In this document: in pieces, positions 9,117-20,000 of the stretch
Numbering within the stretch: the stretch's first letter is position 1
Layout of the letters: every line of letters begins with the position of its first letter
Source of the DNA: Saccoglossus kowalevskii
Taxonomy: Eukaryota > Hemichordata > Enteropneusta > Harrimaniidae
NCBI RefSeq assembly: GCF_000003605.2
Contig: NW_003139331.1
Span: forward strand, 63,729-86,856
Length of the DNA: 23,128 nucleotides
Reading direction: 5' to 3'
The notes under the pieces: model-generated
Told to the model about the DNA's origin: nothing
The model's database searches: none
Seen by the model: the letters and a program-made list of their open reading frames with translations, nothing else
Translations under genes and position numbers: made by a program

Positions 9117-9532
9117 TTAGGCCAGACTTTTATTATTCCTTGTTTCGCGAACCCGCCGAAAGAACAGGAGCCAAAAATGAAATAAAAATAAAATTTTATT
9201 TCAGCGTAATTTCTCGCGCCCGCCGACTTGTAAGCGCAAACAATATTTTCATTTCATTATTTACCGCCCGCCGCATAACAAATCCAAGTTGCATTTTCGT
9301 TGGAGTATCATGATTAAAGTACCGAATTCTCGCGCAGATGAGAAACAAGGTTATACATGGAATAAAATTTTATTTCATTTCTTCTCTCCGATCAATAATC
9401 TCACTTACAATTCTTTGAGAATCACACAAACCTAATGGGAAAAAATTAATTAATTTTATTTTTATTCCGCCTTCCTCAAAAAAATTGCCCTATAAAACCA
9501 GAGAAACAAGGAATAAAAAAAATATGGCCTTA
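9117..9532. mobile_element. TTA-flanked MITE, PIF/Harbinger-like
   Basis: The ends are TTA-GGCCAGACTTTTATTATTCC and GGAATAAAAAAAATATGGCC-TTA. They form an inverted repeat of about 30 bases (with TTCCTTGTTTC / GAAACAAGGAA) inside a 3-bp TTA duplication, which fits PIF/Harbinger MITEs. The inside carries AAATAAAATTTTATTTC twice and several CGCCCGCCG patches, with no transposase frame. It lies in the tail-to-tail intergenic region near the likely 3' end of the exchanger gene. Confidence 0.75.
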
Positions 9533-10328
9533 CCCACAATTAAAAAATAAAATATAGCGCAATAACTTTGTCAAACACTTATCACACTTGCATTCTTTGT
9601 TTTATGTCAGATTTTATTCATTAATAAATACGGCTATTTACAAAGCATTTCATTACAGCTTTCAGGAAAAAATTACATAAAAAGCTCTTGCTTCTCCCAC
9701 AAACACTGTATAAAGAAAAACAGCAAGACTAAAAAGTGTTTAGTCTATGATATGTGACGTCCCATTATGATATCAAGCAGTTGCTGTCCAAATTGACACA
9801 CACAGAAAAAAATAAAATCACATGCATTTGGCTGTCCACATGCGGCAACTGTGAGAACATGTAAACATCTACATTGCACCAATATGGAATCTCTTGACAT
9901 GATCTGAAAAATTCTCCCTTATTTTGAAATCTGTACAAGCCTCAAAAATACTTCCTGTCCTTGAAATACTTAAAGGCCAAGAACGAATTGTATACCTTAT
10001 GTTCATCATTGACACCCCCACCCTTTCCCCCTCCCCCCCTTAATTCATTGTTCCAAATTAAAATCTAATACTGGGGGTTATATGTGAAATAAATAACCCT
10101 GTTTAAAGTTCATATTAGCTTTGATCTATACAAAATTAATAAAAAAAAAAACACAGCATGTACGACAATGCCTTTTCCTTGTTGTCTCAGTATAAACTCA
10201 TACCAGCTCTGTGATATTGCTGTATCCACCCACACTGACACCCCCCCCCACCCCGGTTATCGTTTTACTTAAAAAACTACATAATCCTGACAGATGAGCA
10301 TGTATGTTCTCAAAAACGAGTGGGAGTT

Positions 10329-10686
10329 TACTGTAAAACATGTCTTTTTTGCGAGCATGTCTTTTTAGCGAATTTAGCGAGAGAACTAATTCGCTAATTT
10401 AAGATGTCGCTAATGACTTTATTATAAATTCAAAATGGCAGCCAAACAACGTCTTTTTCACAACACACACACTTTATAAACAACACAGAAATCTGGAGCA
10501 CTTCCTAATTACACTTGACAGTTTTTCTTTGTTTTTATAGAGGTAATAACTGCGCATTTGTTTTGGCAGACGACAAACAAGTATTGTGAAAACAGGAAAT
10601 CAACAAAGACGAGAGATTTCGCTATTACGTCATTTTACCACAATTCGCTAAAATAGTATGTCACTTTTTCAACATGTTTTACAGTA
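10329..10686. mobile_element. TA-flanked MITE with TTAGCGAA motifs, about 350 bp
   Basis: The ends TA-CTGTAAAACATGT and ACATGTTTTACAG-TA are perfect inverted repeats flanked by TA. Subterminal motifs TTTTTAGCGAATTTAGCGA, AATTCGCTAA and the opposite AATTCGCTAAAATA repeat the AGCGAA theme of the elements at 1015, 16406 and 17511. It has no ORF. It starts about 230 bases past the exchanger stop, so it probably contributes to that gene's 3'UTR. Confidence 0.8.
10418..10423 (-). promoter_or_regulatory. Candidate poly(A) signal of SLC9A8-like gene, inside MITE
   Basis: AATAAA on the - strand, about 490 bases past the stop codon and inside the TA-flanked MITE. If used, the transposon supplies the 3' end of the mRNA. 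A competing signal lies at 9613-9618. Confidence 0.3.
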
Positions 10687-10914
10687 TATACCAAGATAAC
10701 TAAAGTGAAAAAAAAAAATCTACATAGAAGCTTTAAACTCTGCCCTGCAGACAAATTATGTGCATCTTACAAGATGCATTATTAAAGTAAAAAGGTCGAT
10801 CTATAGAGGGCGCTCATCATCTTGTCCCACCAAAAGCTCAATCCTCACCAATACCATACCCATATTTACAATGTTTCATAAATATTATGAACATTCATTT
10901 TTGATATATTATTA

Positions 10915-11022
10915 TTATATTTCTGTTTCTCTCTCATCTTCTTCATCAGATGCTGGTCCCCTTACTTCAGCATACCATCGGTTTGTTAGATGCTTCATTT
11001 GGATTCGCCCATCGCGTAATTC
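10915..11022 (-). CDS. SLC9A8: SLC9A8-like, last coding exon
   Basis: The acceptor is GTATTTTTATAG/GAATTA, phase 0. The exon encodes 35 residues starting ELRDGRIQMKHLTNRWYAEV and ending in an acidic run (SDEEDERETEI) before TAA at 10915-10917. The GRIQMK..TN.WY block is the conserved end of the NHE8 tail, and an acidic terminus is usual. Confidence 0.95.
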   Translation of the reverse strand, partial: ELRDGRIQMKHLTNRWYAEVRGPASDEEDERETEI

Positions 11023-14000
11023 CTATAAAAATACACAATACAAACATTTTTTAAATATCATTTTTCATAATATCCAAATAAATAAATATATGAATAGTTC
11101 ATCTATTCTCCCTCCCACCAACCTGCTTCTCTAGCCTATCCCCTCAGGTTCCTCATTTTAATATTCATTCTTAACCTCACTATCCCTCACTTTCTCAATG
11201 TCCATTCTTACTTTACCCTGTCACTTCATCTCAGTGCCTTAATCTGCCTTTACCTTATCTCCCCTCCTTGTACTGCCTCAGTACTCCAGTCTGACACTCC
11301 ATCCTCAACCTGTCGTTTGCCCTCAGACCACATCCTGTCTCCCTCATCCTGCCAATACTCGCCACACCCCGTCCCATCCCACGTCATCCTACCCCTCCCC
11401 CTCTGACCAAACCTAATGTACACACACATACTAACCTCATTTGTAAACCTTCTTGTGAAGAAAGGAATAAAATATTTGGTGTCCACTCGGATAAAACCTT
11501 TCAGATTAGGTTTTACAAAATTAAATTCGTATTCTTCCTCCGTTAATTCCGATAAGTGCTCAGCATCAACAGCGTGGCCCTGAGAAAAATGAGAAAATGC
11601 GCATTAGAATAATAATGACAAATTCATGTGAAACTGTGTAGCAATGAAAATTTTCCTGGGTTAAGACCTGGAGTCATATTCACTAATTTTGTGCAGCAAA
11701 TATTTCACTGTACATTATCCATTTGTTAAAGGATTATAAGAAGCACTGTTCACTGAAATCATTTATATCAGTGTTTTTTTGTATTTTTCCACAAATTGTA
11801 ATTTTCTAAGGGTAATTTTGGACCAAATGATCATTTCCCATTATCTACAAGTCTTGATCAACATTTTTGAAAAAATATTGAAAAATTGTGTTTATTTTGT
11901 GAAAAGTGACGACAGATGACTTTCGGTGTTCAAAGGGTTAAAAGGTCAAACGATTATTATAGTTCAGAAGTTGTTCTTCAAGTTACAGTAAACCATTAAA
12001 GCGGGAGGGTCGTCACCTGCACATGTGCGGGAATTGAGTCCCAAGCGACGATGACACACACTAAAAACGCAAAGGCGTCATGGGTAGACGCTTGTTTGTA
12101 AACAATGGCACGCAATGGCCATCTGACGCATGCGCAGGTGACGACTCCCCCGCTTTAAGTTTTTGCTGCTAGAAATGTTCACGATTTTTATGGCATTCCG
12201 GAAGACCCTAGATAAATTTTTACTGCTACCAAATTTGGAATTTTACTCATGAACATTTATCTCTTGTGAAATTAAAGCAATTCACAGAATTCTATTAACA
12301 TACAGTGAGTAAGTGACGTAGACATTGATTGTTAAAATGTCATGTGATATTAAAGTGAAAATGCAAAATGGAAAGCTAACATGACCAGTCAAACAGTATG
12401 AAATGTATCCATGAGAACAGTTTATGAAGACTTACCATTTCCTCTGTCTTGCTGAGTGATAACTCCTTTGGCTTCTTTTCAGCTTTTAAGAACTACATAA
12501 TGGAACAGAGGTGAAATACTACGTGAGAATAAAGCATTTATCATGGGTCCCACAAATAAATGTTACGTTAACACTCTGTACGCCATATAGAGGCTGAATG
12601 TTTCTCGTAATATTTAGTTTAAAATTTGCATAGCACATAGACAAAGATGTAATGTAACACAAGGACAAAAATATTGAAACAAAAATAATGGTTTTAACAC
12701 ATGGTCTAATGAAAGCTTCCACATGTAGCCGAAATGAACGATCTAAGCCGGCAATGTGTTAATATGTAATGAATGCACAAAACTATGGGAAACGCATTTA
12801 CTCAGATGGAACCGATAATGTGTTAACTCTTTTAGAAGTACATCTTTAATAGTAGTCCATGTGAACCCAGAAATGAATTTATGGTATACAGGATTATTAA
12901 GTATTTATATGTATTACAAATGGAGTGAATATTGTAAATGTACCGGGGTAATTCAAAAAGTGGTACCACTATTGTCACCATAATATTAATCACACCACTT
13001 CCATCATCAATTAATTAATTTGTTTCTTACCAGTAGCAATGGGAATGAAAACTCATTCTTTGAAAGTGACAAGTTCATTGTTACAATTCTTCCCAAATTA
13101 AATGCATGCAATAGATAGTAACACAATGTCCTAATGTTTGGCACACACCCTCACCTCACCCAGCAACTATATTTTGATATGTGTGTATATTGCCCAGAAA
13201 AAGACACCAAACACGTAACTAAGACAGACTTACCTTAAGTAATGGAAGCGTTGAACCTCCCAAAATTAAAATCGTGAATAAGACGATAATAAGGGTTGTT
13301 GTAACGAGCACATGCCTCGTTTCTGGATTGGCAAATTTTAAATGTAGACTTAGAGCAAATGCAATAGCACCACGTAGACCTAGAGACAAAGAAAGGTGAA
13401 ATGTGTCTTATTACATATGTTGTACAGGGGTATCTGAAAAGGTGGAACATCCTTAAGAAAAAGAACATGTGCTGTTCCATTTCAAGAATTTCACTTACAT
13501 GTAAACAGTGATGAGTTCTGATAAAATGCAAAGTACTTACAAGGGTATTTGCAGAGTTGTGTACATACTCGATTAGGTTGCTTATTTTTAAATGAAATTA
13601 CCAAGCTCAATAACATTTTGAAGGAGCTGAAAATGTTTTCTCGTGAAATAAATTGAGATTTCAAAACTGAGAGTTGTCAGATAACACATATGGCTTAATT
13701 ACAAAAAAATAGAACTAGAAATGGAATTCATGTACATATTTCAAATTTGAAGTCATAATTTCTGTCGATGAGAGGGAGAATAATCCACTATTATTTCCCT
13801 AATTATTACTGTGATTATTCATTCTTATTATTGATTCAATATTATTCAATTGTGTTTCAGTGCTTTCTTGAATTTTTCATATTGGGTTTATTCAATTCAA
13901 TTGTCAAGTGTATAGCACAAATAAGGATAGCAGACGCCATTTCAATGCTATTCTCTTATTAACCAATCATAGCTCATAGCAATATGAACCAATCAGCACT

Positions 14001-17000
14001 AAGACCGCTAAAATTTGTTATGGTGGCTGATCCTACCAAAGCTATAAAAGGCCTGAATACTTGTTTTAGCATGCAAGTACATGTAACCTTTTCCAGTGGC
14101 GTGTAATAAGTAGTTTCTTTGTTTCCTATTCCTTGTTTTACGCGCCTTGAACTTTACGCTCGTTAGGGTTGAGATAAGTGTGAAACCCTATTCTCAATTC
14201 TCCTCACATTTACACACATACAAAAAATTTTAAATTTTCTGTTCTACCGGTATTTGCATACAGGGATTATTTTTAATAACAATGTTTTGTAGTTGGGAAT
14301 GCATGAGACTGAAAATATGATTGTAATTTGACGTACTTACCGCTAAACCACATAATGGATTGCATTTTTCGTGTTATTTTGTGTTCTCGGAATCTATTTA
14401 CAATTAACGACAGAGGATAAATATTGGTTGCTCTTCCAAATAACACTAACACCTGAAGTAATAATACATAGAAAGTATAGTCAGTAACTGCATTTGTTTG
14501 TATGCGATAAACCACAGGACACTTTAACAAGGTGTTTCTTCCTAGGTCATCTGCTGTGTTATTTTTCAACTCATATCAATCTGATTAAAATCTGATGTAT
14601 TGTACGGCATCAATTTTATTTTATTTTATATATTTTATTTATACTATTAATTTTATAATTGTTTTTATTACGGTATGTACAAATATGTTTTAAATATTAC
14701 CAAATACATGTACTTGTGGACTTTGGCGATTACCAAAACTTTAAAAAAACTGCCAGCAAAAATAAATAATAGATTCAATGAAAAAAAAGTGTATAATAAA
14801 AATAATTAAAAAAAATTTAAAATCCAAACCAGGATCATATTTTAAATCAGATTGTATAATGCTGTAAAACCAAATGAATACACATCCCTGTGTGTGACAC
14901 ATTACAATTTAAATGCTAGCTATATGCTATATTTTCGAACAGAAATCCATTTCTACAAGCTGCAAGTAATGAAAAGGAGACCATGTGACCTGAGATAGTA
15001 GCCTGCATTTTATAAAGGATAAGAATATGTCTATGTATGGTGATATATTGTTGAAGATTCTATTTTACGTTTAAACCAATCGCATCACAAAATGCAGCAG
15101 AGGCTTGGAAATGTTTGATCATGTGAACAGAAATGAGCGAGATTATTGTTGTACTCAAAGACGCAAAACACACGTGGTGATAAATATTTTGTGTATAAAC
15201 ATAAACACTAGCAACACAGCCCAAGATGATTTTTAGTATTTTTAGCAGTGTACATGTATGTTTACCATGTGAGTTCATGATTGGTATGACTACTCTGCAC
15301 TTAAATCACATCCTAATTTTATTACTCATTTGGTGCATCATTGTTCATTTTTTCACCACACTACTTGAATTGTGAAAACAAGAACAGCATATGAAACTAT
15401 TAAATACCTAAACATATTGCACACAATGACAGGATAAGATATTAACCATCATTGCTCTGCACAGTGTTCAAAATTGGTACCAAACAACATGTAAGCATGC
15501 AAAATATATTGTTTGATTTCGCCAAAATTTAACATGCAGTGTCAATAGCACTTTAACCTTTAACCGTTCATTTCCAGGAATATTGAAGAATATAAGAAAA
15601 AAGTGTAGAACAATTTGGGCGTGAAATTCTGGTGGTGAACATATGAATTATTAAAGTAAAACTGAGAATAACAAAAGAATGTACTCACTATGCTCCATAT
15701 AACAAATGCGGCTTTAAATTCATGTTTAAAACTAAATATGGCTAAACCAAGATACGCAAATATGCAAGTTTCTGTAAAAGAAGCAGAAAACAAATTTAAA
15801 GGGCGGTAGTCATCGCGCCACGCATGTGCGAGATACATGGGTCTCATATAAGCAAAGATGGCGACTTTGGCTGTTGCGCAGATCAACGAGTACGAACTGA
15901 GACGTTTCCAAGCTTTATTTAGGTAATTTTTAGGTGATTGGAAGGTATCAAAGGAGTCACCGGCGGTAATTAGTGCAAGTCGCGCCCAGGTCAAACCTCA
16001 TACTTGTGATTTCCATTTGAAGAGCGCATTGGATTGTGGGAAAATGTTTATCAGCACAAATGTCGCACATGCACAGCGCGACGACCACCGCCCTTTATTT
16101 AAGTGATACACCTACAGGAGTGAAATACAGAATATTGTTACAAGTGTGAGGCATAAACATGTTCAGTATCAACACAAAACAATGAATTCAAGTTGGTATT
16201 ATGGTGAACTCGGTTGATCAATCATCCCCTAATTCTATACAGCTCCCTCTAGTGGCAATATTGTGAAAACTTGAAATCTACTTTTCTTATTCTACCATAT
16301 GGAAAGCTTCAACAAAACAATTGATACAAATCATGAAAATGTCACCTAGGTTTTTAATATAGGCATGAATTTATAAAATGTCAACCATCTTCAAAAATGC
16401 CATTATACTGTAAAAGGGTTAATTATTCACTGGGTTTTAATTTTACTTATTTCGATGACTGGAAAATGTGCTAAATTGAAACCCAGTGAATATGTAAAAT
16501 TTAGCATAGAACACATTATCTAAATGATAAAACCGTGAAATTTAAAACTCACTGAATATGCCTGAAATGTTAAATCAGCGAAATTTAAACCCAGAGAAAA
16601 TTAGTCATTTTACAGTATTAATTTTAGTGATGTTCATTTCATGGTTTGCACTATTTCATTAAGCCTTAATATATTTATAAATATACAGTGAATGGCTTTT
16701 TTCAAATTCATAAAAATCGACAAAATGCTGAAAAACAGAGCTTGAAATTCACAGAGACATAAAAGGCATCATTGCATTCGTTTGCCCTTCTATACTCCAG
16801 ATGCTTTTTTATGTTACCAAGGTAATATCATAAATTTTGGCCTTGACAATGGGTGACCGCTCAAGTTTAAGCATTGTGAAAATGTTCATGTTCAACGGTC
16901 AGGTTTTGCACACAACACTGGTCATATTGGATCACGTCACATTTGTTATATATATATATTCTGATCACTTTCTTTTCGCCTTACCTGCAATAAAAGCCGC

Positions 17001-20000
17001 AGTTCTGAACGTCTGCTGTACCGTAATCTGCGTCACCGGTGATAGATTATGATGTGTGTAATGAGACATAACAATACCACAAAACAATATTGCCATTATG
17101 CCTAATTAATCAAATAAAAAATAAAAACAATATTCTAAGTTCGACGGGTCAGACATTTGGGGCCTAAGAAGCAATCAATTGTCCTTATTTTGTTCACTCT
17201 TGACACACAGACAAATAGTTTAAATTCCAAATCAGTTATTGAACACACATAATATTTTTAATATATTTTTTTTTTTAATTTTTATCAAATTGTTATAGAA
17301 AATTATGTTTAATTCGGTTCTAAATCAACGAAAAAAATGCCATAAAAATAGGTAAAATTTTGGCTGGAAAAGTAAGTTCAAGATTAAATTTAATGCAAAA
17401 AAATAAAATAAAACCACTAACAATTGAGAGAGGAATATACATAAACATATTTCCATTATACATTTTATTAAAAAGATGTTAAATTATTCGTTTGATACCT
17501 TCCAAATACAAATACTGTAGAATACTTTATTTTCGCTTGAATTTCGCTGAAATATATTTTTCCTATATTTTACATTAATCTCATCAAAAATCAGTGAAAA
17601 TAAATTCCAAGCAAAACACCCAAAAAGCCTTTTCAGCGAAAATTAATCCAGCGAAAATAAAGTATTCCACAGTAAACTAGCAACAAGTTATTTTTTAATT
17701 GCAAAAAAAAAGAAATTGAATAAAAACTTTAGTCATATTTTCACCTAAAACCGACAAAAATTAAATTTTCACAATAGCATTTCTCTATTAATAGTCAATA
17801 ATGCATATTCGCTTTCTATTATTAGACTAAATGACTGCCATATAATATTAGCTGTCACTACCACATGTACACACAGTTAAATACTAAATAATATATTATA
17901 CACACATCAATCTATTGCAGAAAAAGTAATTACAAATTGTCTAAATGAACTGCATTTTGAAGCCAGACTTTATGTATTTCAATTTTTTTGCAATATTGCA
18001 AATTGTCAGCGACATGAATTCAAAATTTTTATGTATTTTTCAATAATTTCTTTGTTAATTTTGAACCAAAGGGCTTTATTTCTTATTGACAAAATGTGGT
18101 GAAAATAATGCTGCTTTATTTTGTGAAAGGTTAAAAAAAATCAAATTTTGTTCTACTACGTTCAATGGTCATTAAATATTCTTGGACACAGCTGTTTCAG
18201 AACAACAAACAATGCCTTTGATTCAAAGTATCTCATACTGGGATCAGTACAATGAGATAATTTTTATATTTCCATTGAAATTCAACCAATGGCAAGTTGC
18301 AGGTATACATTTTTTTTTTTAACTTCATGAATAACTGACAATGGAAGATAAAAGATGCTGGTGAAGATAAAAACAGCGACAGCTTTATGAAAATTATATA
18401 TTTTGAAAATACAAAGAACTTGTGATAAAAATAGAACTATAAGTATGCATTTTATTCTTTTTTTATATTTGATCATATCAAAATTTAATTACGCATGTTC
18501 TGTCTAGTTCCGCAGAGAACATACATAGAACATAAATAAATCATTTAAAACACACATGTCAAAACAAGATCCATGCGCCAACATTGCAGTGTTTAACTGC
18601 TAGTACCTACCTGATAGCTCGATACCTTCCGCCAGTCCATATGGTAAATACGAAAATATCAAGATCATTCCAAATTCTAATGACGGTGTTTTTCTGAGGT
18701 CGATATGTTTTAACATGTGGACAAACGTCAAGGAAATATACACAGCACAAATTCAACCACAAATGCAATATTTTACACAATTATCATTATCGGATAATAT
18801 TGTATATTTACAAGAGTTTTAAATGTTAAAATGTTTGTGAGCAATTTATTTATTGAAACTGATTTCCTATTTTTATTTGTTTTATTTTGGCAACTGTGCT
18901 CTATTTTTGTATTCAGCCCTTAAGGTAGATAGCTACCATTAAAAAAACATGTTTAAAACATTCTTCAAATCCAGCAACTGAAGGAGTGGCTTACTGTAAT
19001 GTTCAAAATTCTGAAAAAAATTGTCACCGAACAACCTCAAAATTTATAAAAAATGTGTGTTTTGACTAGTTTATAATTGGATCCTATGGCAGAAACATTC
19101 CATCACATCTCAGAATTTCAGGAACCTATGCTAAAAAATGATAAACAGTGTTAATAGGGCTACATATGGCTGCAATGAACAAATAAAAAACTTTGAATAT
19201 TAATTATCCACGGAATATTGTGTTTTAATACATGGATTCCAAAATTTCAAAATGTTCCAAAATTGTTTCCTTAGAAACACATCCTTACTCCGTAAAACTG
19301 TTAAAAATGAATGACATACATGTGTGAATCATCAGGAAACAATTTTTGAATGATTTACTTTGATAAATTTTTTTCTATGTTTTAATGGTAGCAAACTTTT
19401 TTATTTTATAAATTGCATATCTTAGTGATTTTAATCTCAAAATAAATATAGAGAACCAAATATAGCTCAAATCCACAAAATATGGTTGACAGAAATAACC
19501 AATCACCATATATGACAAACCAAGGTCAAAAATCATACAACACTATTTGGTTGGTTGATTGGTTTGTTTGTTTGTTTGTTACTATATCTTGATAAAAATA
19601 TACTATGAAATGAAGATGTTGATTTGGCATGAAATATATTGTGTCTGCACTTCAAAATAATTTGATGTATATGCAAATCATGTACATTTGCATTTCTCAA
19701 TTATTTCATATTCACTTTTAGCACTTTTCCACTAACATTTTGGTCAACATTTTGTGAAGTTGTATTTATTTGTTTACACTTTCATTGCAGAGATATGATT
19801 TTCTGTTAGTTACATGTCTTGAACCAAATTTTCGAATAAAAAAAATAAAAAAAAAATGTGGGTTATTTTCATTAAGAATTAAAAAGAATATGGCTGCCAT
19901 AATTGTTTTATCAGTAACGTATACGCTTACGTAAATTTTAATGATGTGCGATTTTTGGTATATATTCGCTCATATTGAAGATGCGCATCTAATTTTGTTG

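Larger units (their letters stand above)
9533..10914. other. 3' flank or 3'UTR of SLC9A8-like gene
   Basis: Downstream (- strand) of the exchanger stop codon. It holds a TA-flanked MITE (10329-10686), C-rich tracts on the + strand near 10010-10042 and 10241-10256, and two AATAAA signals on the - strand. One signal is inside the MITE (10418-10423) and one is at 9613-9618. The true 3' end cannot be decided from sequence. Confidence 0.5.
11580..12435 (-). other. Intron of SLC9A8-like gene with TTAA-flanked MITE
   Basis: GTAAGT ... TTTTTCTCAG. It contains a MITE at 11996-12158 and a diverged repeat at about 11850-11945. No exon seen. Confidence 0.75.
15772..16984 (-). other. Intron of SLC9A8-like gene with two MITEs
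   Basis: GTAAGG ... TTCTTTTACAG. It carries MITEs at 15796-16097 and 16406-16617 and a CTCF-like motif at 16241-16255. The open frame at 16837-17052 (+) is the antisense shadow of the next exon. Confidence 0.75.

Noticed and set aside
15560-15994. A single 144-codon protein on the - strand
   Set aside because: It is the exon 15689-15771 read through its acceptor into a MITE on one side and through its donor into intron on the other.
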